A program made the position numbers and the translations under genes. The notes under the pieces were generated by a model. That model did not search any database and had not been told where the DNA came from. It saw nothing but the letters and a program-made list of their open reading frames with translations. A DNA stretch of 64,000 nt from positions 5,902,740 to 5,966,739 of the forward strand of contig NW_024744357.1 of NCBI RefSeq assembly GCF_018991925.1. The letters are read 5' to 3'. This document shows positions 45,766 to 57,525 of this stretch, piece after piece (the stretch's first letter is position 1; each line of letters begins with the position of its first letter). Origin of the DNA: Homarus americanus. Its lineage: Eukaryota > Arthropoda > Malacostraca > Decapoda > Nephropidae.

Positions 45766-48180
45766 ATTGCATGTATATTTTTTCATACATTGATGTGGTC
45801 AATTGTGATATTCGACAAATTTAGATTGATCAGTTTTGCAGAATGTTGTTCAGTGAAAAGCAGATCCTTAATCTCTTGAACATTCAACATAAAAAATTTT
45901 ATCAGAGAAGCTGCAAAGGCTCGGTGAAAACCTAAGATCACAATGAGAAAAATGTTTAGTGCTGAACCTGTACTGTACTTGGTGGTGATTCAACTAATGT
46001 CAGTTTAGTTTTGTGGATGATCATGGAAAAAGAGGAAGACCATTATGATATATTACCATCACACTTAACACCAGAACACCCAGAGAAGATCTTAGCTATG
46101 AAATAATAATGAAATAATTCTCCCATTGCATCGGTACAGTACAGTAGTTAGTTGTTCCTGTGTTGGTATAGACAAAGTTTCTATCTATGAACAGGTAGAT
46201 AGTTGTCTCTTTTTGTCCAACTCCAACAAATTTTCTGCTGTGTTGCTGGTGTGGGAATTATTATACAGTACTTTTGTAACATTGGCCAGGTGATGAGTAT
46301 CATTAATTTTATTGTCTATAGCTTTTAAAATCCATTTAGTGTTCATTGCAATACATACAGTATACTCATACATGATTTGATCAGGTTAATGCAATTAGTA
46401 GTAGTCCCCATAATGTTGACTCTATACCTGAATACATAATAATAGAGTTGATACCATTTCATCTCTAATGTTGAGTCCTGTGATTTCTAAATACCATTCA
46501 AAGCAGCTGTGAATATTGGCCCAAATAATGCGAATGTCAAGTACTTTTTAAATACATCTTCATAGTGGGTGCAAATAAAAATATTTTTTTTTCAATTTTC
46601 TCATATTTCCAATCCATATCATATTTAAATTCTTTTTATTTTAATTATAGTGTTCAGGATGTGGTTAATGAGGTTAATCAGTGCACAATAATTAAAATAG
46701 TCGTTTGAAGCTCATCAGCCACAGAATAGTAAGAATAGCAGCAGTTATTGTTGATGGTGCTCAAGAGATCTAAAGATATTTGTACTTGACACACTGAGGA
46801 ATTATACCTTGGTAAACACTAATATATGTGGCATGTTAATCGTGAAATATCATGCAGACTTGTGGAACACTGTGAGAGTTAGTGATTGTGTATACGACCC
46901 ACACAGGTGGTGATTCTTGGTGGAACCTAATGTGTTTTTTTGTGCTTTATGCATTACTATCTTAAATGAAAGACAAGGGAATCTCTCATTGTAGTGTTGT
47001 CACCGGTTGTGTTTGTGGAGTCAACTGTATATCCTTGTCTTATCTGGAATAATAGGAAACATCCGAGTTTAACTGTAGCCAGTATATTGTATTCTTTGAA
47101 GCATTGCTTGCAAGCTCGTTTCTCACTTAACTTTCAGCTAGAGCTTGCATCAGTGACTCGTTATTTCATTTATGGGTTTGAGTACCTCGGAGAGCTTTGA
47201 TACCCACAGTGCACTTGGTATTTGTTTTGAGCGTTTTGTGGGCTTCGATGCTTCTCGTATGAGAACAGCTGGTACAAGAGTTTGGTGTAGTAAATGATGG
47301 CCATACTCTTGTACCAGAGAATATGGCAGGAACAGTTTACAGGCAGCCAATTCTTGATGCCATGACATGGTTGTGTTGCAAGAATTGTTAATTAAAATAT
47401 GAACATTTCGTACCTATTTACTGTTAAAGTCAAAGCATCAATGATTGTACCTGTAGGCAGGTGAGTTGGATACTGGCTCCTTAATAAACCATAACTACTA
47501 TATATTTACTTCTCATTACTGAACCTTAATATTTCCTACTTCCAAAATCATGAATGTTTAACTGGAGTATTAAATTGAATAAATACTCACTTAATTTGTA
47601 AAACCTGACCGGAGACTGTTAACAATGGCATTAAAGTTAGACTTGTGTTAAAAAGTCAATGGGTTATGTTCATGGACCTTGTTTGTAGTTGACTTCTTGT
47701 TACAGAACCATGTTAATTTGGCTATAAAATGAATAAAACCCAACCCTACCTATAAAATTATAATTTGTAAATAAATAATATAATTAATGTACAAAAAAAA
47801 GCTAAAAGTACCTTGACCTGAAGATGGCTTGCTCAGGGATGGATGGTGGATGACTTAATTACTAATGATCATGTTTTGTAACTTGGGGGAAACCACTGAT
47901 TGCTTACTGTACAATAAATGATGCAGCAGGAATGTTGAATTTGTTGCCAATAGGTGGCACTCACAGGAAATGTGTTGTGGTATACCTTGTACTGTATACT
48001 ATATGCCAACAATTGATCCACTGTGTGTAGAGCTGGGACTGTTCATCTTTGAATTATCATACATCTGGCAACTGTGTCTGGAAGCAAGAAGAGGTGAGGA
48101 AAAGGCAGTTGGTAGTCCTTTTGGCTTCCTAGGGAGAGGATCCCTGTTGCTGAGCTCCCTGCCTGTGACTAATTTGTGTT
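45766..48180. other. Tail-to-tail intergenic sequence or 3' UTR
   Basis: AT-rich, with no coding exon recognised. A perfect 13-bp inverted repeat with a 23-nt loop lies at 47269-47317. Confidence 0.5.
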
Positions 48181-48184
48181 TGTC

Positions 48185-48885
48185 TGCATGACAAATTAAG
48201 GAACAGAATCCTAGGCAGCTTGGTGATGTGTCAGTGAGGACAGTATTCAAAAGAACCTGCACTACCACAGCTTTGCTGGCCATTTCAAGCCTCTCATTTC
48301 TTGTGCCCAGCAGCAGAAGAGACTTGCTTTCTGTGCTAATTATAGGGACTGGTCTCTCGAACAGCGGCGTGGTGTGATGAAGCAACATTTACAGTGACGG
48401 AATAGGCAGGGACCCTTATGATCCCCACTACACTGCAGCTACAGTGAAGTTCCTGGACTCGCTTAATGGTGTGAGGCTGCTTCACTTATCATGGTGTGGG
48501 CAACCATGTAGTGCTTCCAAAAAATTAAACTGAATCGGTGTAATTATCTTGTGCTGTGTGATCAGTTACCTGATTCATTTGATGTCAGGTCACATTTTTT
48601 ATGCAGGACGGTGCACCACGACACAGTGGCTCAAGGACTGTTGTGTGCCCTTCTTAGATAACTGGCTGGGAAATTCCCCCCAACCTGAACCTTACTGAGA
48701 ACCTGTGGTCTATCATCAAGTGGGAACTTTGTGGCCACAACTCCTCGTCTCTACCGAAGCTTCAAACTTGCGGCACTACAGCACTTTTGGACAAGTTCTG
48801 CCCCTCAGCATCTCAAGGTGCTTGCTAACAGTTTTCCTGCCCATCTAGAGGAGTGTAGAAGGTGTAAAGGCAAGCCAACAATTAG
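48185..48885 (+). pseudogene. Decayed Tc1-type transposase
   Basis: Translations in shifting frames give Tc1-family landmarks in the right order. These are KEQNPRQLGDVSVRTVFKR (about 48195-48255), a NYRDWSLEQRRGVM-like stretch (about 48335-48380), MV(stop)GCFTYHGVG near 48465-48500, FMQDGAPRHSGS near 48600-48635, PNLNLTENLWSIIK near 48680-48720, and a LEECRRCKGKPT C-terminus near 48850-48885. The FMQDGAP and SPDLNPTENLW-type motifs bracket the second Asp and the Glu of the DDE triad. Several frameshifts and a stop make it inactive. Terminal inverted repeats were not found. Confidence 0.85.
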
Positions 48886-48889
48886 CGAG

Positions 48890-49824
48890 AGGTTAGTACA
48901 CTTGCTGATTTGGGATTAATTTGGGACAGAGATAAAAGTGGGAGCACGGGGACAATTTCAATCGAGTATTATAGGTGACCCCTGAGTTATGATTGGTTAA
49001 ATTTTTGAAAAACTTATCATTAGGCAAATGATTTATTTCAGATACTTTAACATGGTCTTAATGGGGTCATGTTTTTGGAGATCATATAAATTTACGTTTT
49101 CCCCACCTACATAGCTGCACTGGGGGTTTGTATGTACAGTACTGTATTGGTAATCAAGTCCTTCACTGATTGGCGACCATGTGCACTGTAACACCAGCAT
49201 TAATCACACATCATCTGTTAATACTGTAGGTACTGCACTGTAAATGGGATGCATGAACTGTCACAAATATTACACCACCACCATAATGTCTTCCAAGTAA
49301 TAACACAACAATTGTGTTGACTCTGGAAACATAAGTAAAGATGCAACTGTAGTCACAAGAGACACTAGTAATGGTAGACCAGAGCAACTTGAACATGGAT
49401 AAGGAATATAAACAGTTAGGGTCCGGAGTTGGCGCATCAATCGCTTTGATGTGTGAAACAAGAGCGTGGCCAGGAGGGTTGACGGAAGATAGTTAAATAG
49501 GGAGGAAACGATTGTAACTTGGGTGGGGTATAAGCATAACTACACCGTTAAAGCGAATGATCGTAACATGATATGCCTTAACTCAGGGGCGGCCTGTATA
49601 ATGTATATTAATCCTTGCAAGGTTGTAAGTTGCACTAAAAAGTCCTCATAAAATTTTGTAATAGAGTATAATTTATAAAGGAATCAATGTACATAAAATA
49701 AAATCAGATTGTGTTATGAATAAGAAACAGCAGAATAAAGAGGTTTACATGAAAAACACATAAATACACACTGTATATAAAAGAGAGAAAGCAAGTAACA
49801 AAAGTACTGGACTTGAAGTTTGTG
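48890..49824. other. Intergenic sequence 3' of CDC23
   Basis: No feature recognised. It probably includes the 3' UTR of the minus-strand CDC23 gene below 49825; no canonical poly(A) signal for that strand was seen in the first 200 bp. Confidence 0.4.
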
Positions 49825-49938
49825 CTATGGTGTATATGTAAGGCTAAGGGGAGGCAATCTCGTCGAGGCTGACCGATCTCCCCCTAAGGCAACGCGAGGC
49901 CGCACCCGACTCGCCAAGACGCTGCCACAATCATCCTG
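49825..49938 (-). CDS. CDC23: CDC23 coding exon 13 and stop
   Basis: Residues 577-613. Acceptor TTTTGCAG (a second CAG directly follows and could remove one Gln). Encodes a basic, Ser-rich tail ending [11 protein letters not shown], with stop TAG at 49825-49827. Confidence 0.9.
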   Translation of the reverse strand, partial: QDDCGSVLASRVRPRVALGGDRSASTRLPPLSLTYTP

Positions 49939-52900
49939 CTGCAAAAAAAAAAGTGAGTGTTAATTGTTTTGAACTGATAATATATAAATAAATGACTTTC
50001 CTTCCTGCTCTACAGAAGGAAGTAAATTCTGTCCAGAGAAAATGATACATATACATAATTAATCCAGTACAGCTAGAACTAAGTAATCCAGATCAGGGGT
50101 AAAATAGTGCTGAGATACACAGGATAACTCAACTGTACTGTACCCTAGTCATGTGTACAGTAGTTACCATGACAAAGCCAACTGAGCAACTTTTGGGATT
50201 TAACTTGCAGGTAGGATTCATAAAGTTGCTCTTCCAAACTGTATAATCTACTACAGGTGGAATTCACATGAAACACTCACTGTATTTTGCTCGGTGTGTT
50301 GTCTTCTGTTGGCGATCTCCCTCAACATGGTTTTGCCACTTTCTCGAGTCTGTTAGGAAATTGTTAGCTTCATTATACCAAAGATATTTTAAAATGTTCA
50401 TTCAAATAAAGATACTGAAAAAAAATGTATAAAGTTGTATACAATCAACTGGATAATATTTGCAGAAGGCAGTTTTATTACATATTGAAGCACAGTTTGG
50501 TCACCATGAATGAATGAGAAATCATAAACATAACGGGAAAATTTGTGAAGGAACTGAAAGATTCTCTGCCTGTCCTCTTACCGTATACAGCATTAAGTAA
50601 CACAAAGCAATGTCTCTGTCACTCACTTATATAATCTAGGAAACTATGTCCGTTGTGTGGGATAATCACAATATACTTACTTCCATGAACAGTGTACATT
50701 TTTGAGCATATTCATAAGCAAAATCAAGCACGCTCTTTTGGAGGCAATGATTAGCTAGGAACTGATAAGCTTGCCCTCGATCCTCACTTAGGCCGGCATC
50801 TTCAGTCTCCTGGAGGTAGCGCTCAAAGAGAACAGCTGCTCTTTCTCCTTCTCCTAAGCGATTGTATAACCTACAAGACAGTTTAATATCATCAGGTGTG
50901 TGTCTTGATGACTCATTACGTTTTTCCCCCAAACACGCCAATTAATACATTACGGTATAGACATTCACTGTAGGTGGTAATTTTATGATAAAAAAGATAG
51001 AAAACTAATTTTCACAAAACAAGAATTATTATATTTTTCAGCATAAATCATTGAGTAAAATATATTAATTAACTTACTTAGCCAGCCTCAACAACGCGAT
51101 ACCTTCAATGTCACCGACGCTGTGAGCTTTAAGGAAACACTTCTTGGCTTCCTCCCACTTCTCTAACTTCTCGTAACTTTCGCCAAGTGCCACCAACATA
51201 CGGGAGTCATTCGGTCTCAGCTTCTGGGCCTGGAGGGGGAGGTACTGTAATCACTTCCTCTTTGTAAAGTGTATAGCTATTCCCTACAGTACTTCATAAC
51301 CACCACAAATAACACACATACTGTACAGCATCAGGTTGTACATATATTATTTCCTCTTTATCCATTTATACCAAAAGAGAAGGAAGAAAAGATGATGAGA
51401 GTAAAGAAATAGAAAGAAAAAGAGAAAAAATATAAGAGAGCTCTTAGTATACTTCCTCACCTGTTTAAAGTAGTACAAACAATACGCTGGCAACTTGAGG
51501 ATCTCGTAGGTTTGGCCTAAACCGTACCAGGCACGGTAGTCTCGTCTGTTCACCTCTGATGGTTATGTAAAGCACATCAAATACATATACAGTACAGTAC
51601 ATATCACCTCATCCACCATCCTAGGCCATAAACAGTTAATTTTCACACGAGTACAAGCAGCAGTATGCCCCAAAACAATACATACAATGTCTTTCACGAA
51701 CATCAATTAAATCTTCACTGGTTCAAAGTTATGGTACTTTAAATGCATTTTTCTGTTTTTCATGTACTGTACAGCACTTGTCCTACTTCAGTTCTGTGCT
51801 TATTATAAATGCTCTGTAAAGTTCCTAAAAGAATGAAAAAATAACGTTGTGAAATACTTCCTCGTCCCACATACCAATAGCCTGGCGGTAGCACTGTATG
51901 GCAGCATTTGTGTTCTTCATTTCCATGTACTCGTGACCCATCAGAGTCCAGGCCGCCAGGTAGTGTGGATTAAGTCTCAGAGCACGTTGGAAATACTGTA
52001 CAGCCTTCTCGTGCTGAGACCTCAAGCTGTAGTAATTACCTGAAATAAATTGCATAACCATATTATTAAACAACAAGAAGCTGAAGAGAAAAAAAATTAT
52101 ATTACTCGCAGAAGAGTATTGAGAGTACTGTACTGACAAAGTTTTGTGTAGAAGTAAGCTGAGATGGTGAGGGTTTGTGGAGAGAGTAGATGAGACCAGT
52201 TGGGTTATGAGATGTACTGTATAAGTCTAAATGTATAGAGAGCTGGAGGGGAAAGCCAGGGGTAGGCTGTTAGAGGCAATGCAGTTCAGAAAGCCATCAT
52301 CATGTAACAACAGGCAACTCATGTAAGTGTGGAAAATGGTCATAAAATTATGACAACAGCACAAAGGAATATTTCACCAGAACATAACTTTCTTCACAAC
52401 ATGAGACACAGTACAGTATAATGCTAACATCAACTTGGATAACAAATCAATTATAAGTTTATGTCTTCTAATGCGAGGTTTGATTTCTAAGATAAAATTA
52501 CGGTTGATACAGTCGCCACTCACCGATAACACAGCACGTTTCCACTCGATACTTGTCCACCTGTACAACTCGGTGGGCAAGGTGTGAGAGCTCCACACGC
52601 ATTTCTTTTACGTACAACAAATTAGAATAAGTATCCAAGTTGTCCAGCCGGAATGGATCTATGGCCTCCAGTTCCTTGAAGATCGTCACTGCTTGATCCA
52701 CATCTACGGAAAACCGATAAATTTCATGAAAAAGAAGAGCTGAAACTTAGTCTGGAAAAACGACACTAAACTGGTGATACAAATTGGTCAGATAGCAGTT
52801 TCAGATGCTATAGTTTACTCACAACCTGGGGATTCATAACATAACTTACTTGTTAGTTTTTACCGGTACATCATTAACTACCATGAAAATAAAACTAATG

Positions 52901-55900
52901 ATATAACTGGAGTAACAGATGAGGCCACACACTGTACTGACACCCCACGAGTGATGATGTATTGTGCACCCTCTACATGGCAAATATCTTGTTAGGTAGC
53001 CTATACAGTGATTATATATTTACATTGGAATATTCCCCTTGTTCACTGCATACACAACCCTTTATACAAATCTACTATTTATTGTAGACAATTTCCAAAA
53101 TGATGTAGCTAGTTACATGGTAGACAGTCAAGCTTTATCGTGCAAAACAAAAGCATTCACACTATATTATCAGGTGAACTACATGTACTATACTATACCT
53201 CTAACACTCTCAATGACACCATAACATGTATCAACAGTAAATACTAATATATAGATAATGCCTGTTATTACCTCTCTGGTTGTGGTGTGTGATAGCAACT
53301 TGGGCCATGATGTATGTTGAATGCAAGAGACCAGCATCTTGTAAGCCAGTATAGATCTCTAGGGCTTCATCATTTAGCTGCAGCTCCAGGTACGTGTGAG
53401 CATGGAACAACTTGCGCATCCAGTGGTCCGGTAGTTTTAGTGTGCTGAGCTGTGGAGAAATTTTAGAGTGGAGTACTGTATATCTGTAACCTCTGTCTAA
53501 TGAATTTATATGGAGAGAGAAGTACATTATACGGAGGTTTTACCGTACTAGCAAGCATAGAATAAATTTTCAGTAATGTATGTAACACTGACCATTTCTC
53601 TGTCAGAGATGAGAGCTGCTAGTTCCAGCCATGCACCCCAGTGTAAGGGCTGCAGGTGCAAGGCTTGACACAACACCTCCACAGCCTGTCGAGTGAGGTC
53701 AAGTCGTTTCAGCACTACTCCATACAGCCACAGGAGCCAGGCATCCATATCAGTGTCTCCCGGGTCTCTACAAAGAAGTGAAGGGGTGACATGATCAGTG
53801 TAGGAGGGGGCGTTGAAGCTAGCTCAGGAGCCATAAAACATTGATGGTGATGGGGGGGGGGGGCCCTCCCATTAATGAATGAGTCTGGTGTTCGGAGGTT
53901 TTACAGTATACCGACATAGGTGGGATAACTACAGTGAAATATTTTGATACCTTAAGAAATAGAATAAGATCATAAAACTTGAGAATGAATCACTAAACTT
54001 GCTTACTCCCAATAAATGCTCCATCTCTCTCTTTGTCCCTTTAACTCCCTCATTCTTACTTATTCCTTCTCCCTCTTTATCCGGCTCAATGCCTGGATAG
54101 GTTATGGGTAAATACAATCATCACAATAAAAGAGATAAATGTAAAGTCAATCCAAGCTGAGTCCATGATGACACTACTGACCTGGAGGTAGACCCAGTTG
54201 AGTGGAGTGTGTACACCTTGGAGAGCTCTGTGTGTAACTCCTTCAGGTAGATGCCCTTGTGCTGATCATTGGTGACTGTCAGTGAAAAATAAACTGTTGT
54301 AATTTATACTCGTCATCCATAGGAGAAACACCAACAAAAATATACCAATAATGTTAGATACTGAGCCTGAAGTAAGTACCATATATATATTTGGAATGAT
54401 ACAAAATTCTTCCTAATATACACACACTAAAACATCATAATGATATTAGAAACAAATTTTATCTTCAGGGTGACTCGACTAAACCTACCCAGTGTGTCCA
54501 CAATATCATCGTTCTTTTTCTTCTCCCCAGAGAGGTACCTGGAGTACAGGTGGAGAAATCGTCCAAGGTCTGTGGTGCAGTGTTCAGTGAAGTAAGCACA
54601 TCTGTCACACAACCAAAAGTAATAAACTGTAGTGTAGTGAACAGTACATTTTATACGATGAAAATAATATGTCTTAGAGTATCATTACTGTAGTTTTCAT
54701 GCCATAAAAGTATATTAATAAAAGACCATAATGCTCTCGACTCATTATTAAAAATATATTTGCTCACCGCATCTTCACTCTTAGCTTAACCTGATGGAAA
54801 AACAGTGGTGGGTACAGCTAAACGAAAAGTTAGCTCCGCTAATCTGCTAACTAAAAAGTTAACTTCGTTAACGCTAAACAGCTAAAAGAATTAGCGGAAG
54901 CTAACGCTAACTGCTAACTTTTATTATATGAATTTAGCTTCGGTTTGTTTGTTTTTTGGCTCTAAAACCCATAAAAACAGACCTAGAGAGCTGAAATTTC
55001 ATATGTTGTCTTGTAGCTTAGACATAGCTTTCCAAAAAGGTATAGCATGCCAAGATCAGATGATGATCAAGGTGTACACAAATAATTAAATGAACAAATG
55101 AAATTAAACATTAGTTTACATTCAAGTTTCAACATACATTTTATAATCTATATTTACTGTACGAAAAGACAAAAAGTATTAAACGAATCCAAAAACTATA
55201 GTACAGTACTGTATAGCATCATGCCAAGATCAGATGATGATCAACTTATCAAGGTGTACACTGTATACAATTTCACAAATAATTAATTTGCATTCTCATA
55301 CAACCTATCGGCCTTATTCGTTATTCATGTAAATATGCAATACCAACCACATACACATTATACCAGTGCATTTTTATATAACTTATTGTTGGTTTTAGTC
55401 ATGTAAATAAACAGAAAACTCTAAACTTTAATGAAAAGTAAGTTTTTAGAAAATTTTGTTTGGCGCACACCTTGGATGACATCCTGGTTATGAACTTATG
55501 CAGTACTTAGCATAACCAAATATATTGACACAAAAAATCCTAATTAAATTAACAAATAAATGAGAAATGAAATTATACATTAGTTTACAATTACATTCTA
55601 TGATTCTTTCAACATACACTGACAGTCTTTATTTACTGTAAAAAAAAAAGCATTAAACTTTAATAATTGGCGTCGACAAATCAAGTCTTGTCACGTTTAC
55701 ATGTACTAACACGCAGTCAGCCAAGCGTGCCTGACTGGCTGTTGGAGACACGCGTCGCGGCGTCACACGCTTACATCAGACAGGAACAAACATGTATAAA
55801 TTTTGTTAGCGGACTTAAAGTTAGTGGAACTAAATTTAGCGGAAGCTAATTGGTCCGCTAATGGTTTCCAAAGTTAGCGAAAACGCTAATCCGCTAACGA

Positions 55901-57525
55901 GAAAGTTAGCTTCACTAATTAGTGGAACCGTGCCCACCACGGTGGAAAAAGGTTTATGAAGTGTCTCAAGAAAACTAGTTTTAAACTGCATCAATATAGC
56001 ACAGTAACCAAAAGGGTCCAAAGTGCAGCAGTAAAGACCTACAGTCCAAACTCCCATAGTCTTAGAACATCCTAAATTCAAATACAGTACTTACACATTT
56101 AGGATTCCCGTCAAAATAACGCACCCTGTAATAATTACAACAGCCATAAGAATTAGTCAAAATCTCTTATACAACTGCCTAATGCAGAGTAAACCTTAGT
56201 GCTGTGTGTACCTGTCATACTCCTTAAGGTCCAGGTAGGATTTGGCCAAGTGGTAATGGTCGAGTTCGTCCCCCAGCAGGTCGTGGAGAGACAGGAGTGA
56301 TGGCAACTGCTCCTCAAGCTGAACATCACGCACACACACTAGAAGTTCACTCAACCTGAGGCACAAGTAAGGAGATATTTAATGTGTCACCAATGTTCAT
56401 CACTAAGTCCCAAGGCCCTGCACCACTGTACTATAGCCGGGTCAACATAAAAACAGTTGGATACATTTTTAGCTTTGTGAAATCTACCGTACTCTTTAGC
56501 TGTGTCTGTTAGTACAGTACAGTATTTTATATTTGGGTAATATTGCAGGAGATGGCTAACACCAGAAGGCAGTGTTCTATTTCATTAATTTTTTCCACAC
56601 ATATACTTATAGTATGTATTTTAAAAGAGGCGACATTTACTAGAACATGACCTAACCAACTCAATAACCCTACCTAACTTCTTATGCTCGGACCGAGTGG
56701 GTCAGTTGTAAACAAATAGAGGAGACGATAACACACGCTGACTCGGCAGATTTTTCTGAGGCGCATTTACGGTAAATAATTAATTTCTTCACGTACAAAT
56801 CACATTGACATTATTTTAGTGTCATATGATCAGTTTTTCGCCGTGTTTTACTCATCCTTCATGCCCTGCCCACTACAGGTGATTAGATAGAGAAAACAAA
56901 CAAAAATACTTATAATTAAATTAAAAAGTTGTCACGTTTTTTAAAATACTTTACCCGGTACTATAATGATAAGAACATATCTGGAAAAAATGAACGAAAT
57001 TGAACAGTAGTTGCTTCCATATTTCCAAGAGTTTATGTAATTCTTTAGTTATAATATATCACTACGTATAGTAATTATTATAGATGTTGTAAGTATTAAA
57101 TATTTACTGTAATGTACTGCTAGTATTTCATTTTATGTTTACTATTGGCTTATAATCACTGTTTATACCAAAAAAATTAACATTAAAAGCATATTTTATG
57201 GCACTTAAGATGTTTTAGTGTTACAAGTGGGCGTGTTACTGCGGTATCTATCAATATTAACCCCTGAACAAACTATGGACCACTACAGAGACCAATTAGG
57301 ACCAAAAATAGTTAAGAAATCTCACATAAACATAAACCACCACCTGACTCACCACTTGGTCGTCTGCAGGAGTCCCCGTTGATAACACTGTTCCCTGGCC
57401 ACTATCAGGTCCCTCTTCACTTCTCGCAGGAATTCAATGTCTTTTAAGGGTGAACTCGACCTCCTGCCAGACACATCACCAAATCTCCCCGACGACTTGT
57501 CACACAGGCCCTCGTAGCCCGCCAT
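49825..57525 (-). CDS. CDC23: CDC23/APC8, anaphase-promoting complex TPR subunit, complete 13-exon gene
   Basis: Thirteen GT-AG exons join in consistent phase to 1842 nt, 613 aa; human CDC23 is about 597 aa. The protein is a tetratricopeptide scaffold of the APC/C, the nuclear ubiquitin ligase that drives exit from mitosis. Hallmarks in order: a N-terminal helix region ending RGLLQTTKW (about 50-58); [16 protein letters not shown] (about 122-137); [15 protein letters not shown] and [18 protein letters not shown] (about 183-230); then the TPR superhelix including [60 protein letters not shown] and [14 protein letters not shown] (about 340-465). The tail ends [11 protein letters not shown], close to the vertebrate C-terminus. 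The ATG at 57525 is the first in-frame Met, directly upstream of the conserved region. Intron 2 carries a hAT element. Transcribed convergently with the rhodanese-like gene. Confidence 0.97.
50281..50349 (-). CDS. CDC23: CDC23 coding exon 12
   Basis: Residues 554-576. Acceptor CTAACAG, donor ATACA|GTGAGT. A 69-nt micro-exon encoding [20 protein letters not shown], which parallels the vertebrate TREEGKALLRQI segment. Confidence 0.92.
50681..50870 (-). CDS. CDC23: CDC23 coding exon 11
   Basis: Residues 490-553. Acceptor CTTGTAG, donor GGAA|GTAAGT. Encodes [20 protein letters not shown] and [20 protein letters not shown], then YAQKC. Corresponds to the last TPRs. Confidence 0.95.
51078..51229 (-). 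CDS. CDC23: CDC23 coding exon 10
   Basis: Residues 440-490. Acceptor CTCCAG, donor GCTAA|GTAAGT. Encodes [20 protein letters not shown] and [19 protein letters not shown]. No long frame covers it because of flanking stops, but phases and homology agree. Confidence 0.95.
51461..51555 (-). CDS. CDC23: CDC23 coding exon 9
   Basis: Residues 408-439. Acceptor CATCAG, donor AACAG|GTGAGG. Encodes [20 protein letters not shown] and [11 protein letters not shown], a signature APC8 TPR. Confidence 0.97.
51875..52039 (-). CDS. CDC23: CDC23 coding exon 8
   Basis: Residues 353-408. Acceptor TATTTCAG, donor ATTG|GTATGT. Encodes [20 protein letters not shown] and [20 protein letters not shown], a canonical TPR pair. 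Confidence 0.97.
52524..52703 (-). CDS. CDC23: CDC23 coding exon 7
   Basis: Residues 293-353. Acceptor TTCCGTAG, donor ATCG|GTGAGT. Encodes [34 protein letters not shown] and [13 protein letters not shown], one of the most conserved stretches of the protein. Confidence 0.97.
53272..53449 (-). CDS. CDC23: CDC23 coding exon 6
   Basis: Residues 234-293. Acceptor TCCACAG, donor AGAG|GTAATA. Encodes [20 protein letters not shown] and [16 protein letters not shown]. Confidence 0.95.
53593..53767 (-). CDS. CDC23: CDC23 coding exon 5
   Basis: Residues 175-233. Acceptor TTTGTAG, donor AAATG|GTCAGT. Encodes [20 protein letters not shown] and [18 protein letters not shown], well conserved in APC8. Confidence 0.95.
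54182..54275 (-). CDS. CDC23: CDC23 coding exon 4
   Basis: Residues 144-175. Acceptor TGACAG, donor TCCAG|GTCAGT. Encodes [20 protein letters not shown], corresponding to the variable linker (LRELRVELSKK in vertebrates). Confidence 0.9.
54489..54601 (-). CDS. CDC23: CDC23 coding exon 3
   Basis: Residues 106-144. Acceptor GACAG, donor CTGG|GTAGGT. Encodes [10 protein letters not shown] and [20 protein letters not shown], a near-invariant APC8 segment. Confidence 0.96.
54803..55942. mobile_element. Non-autonomous hAT element, 1140 bp, with 8-bp target duplication
   Basis: Starts CAGTGGTGGGTAC and ends GTGCCCACCACGG, a hAT-type terminal inverted repeat. The exact 8-bp word TGGAAAAA flanks both ends (54795-54802 and 55943-55950), as expected for hAT. 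Both subterminal zones (about 100 bp) are packed with GTTAGC/GCTAAC and TTAGCGG words in both orientations. The interior is AT-rich with internal duplications and no transposase. It lies in CDC23 intron 2, 202 bp upstream (in plus coordinates, to the right) of exon 3. Confidence 0.92.
56212..56355 (-). CDS. CDC23: CDC23 coding exon 2
   Basis: Residues 58-106. Acceptor CTCAG, donor GACAG|GTACAC. Encodes [20 protein letters not shown] and [18 protein letters not shown], the first helix pair, in which the LAKxYxDxKEYDR motif is conserved in APC8. Confidence 0.94.
57353..57525 (-). CDS. CDC23: CDC23 coding exon 1
   Basis: Residues 1-58. ATG in the context CGGGCTACG-proximal GACC|ATGGCG; the exon ends AAGTG|GTGAGT (phase 2). 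Encodes [20 protein letters not shown], a Ser-rich stretch, then [20 protein letters not shown] and RGLLQTTKW, which fits the APC8 N-terminus. Confidence 0.93.
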
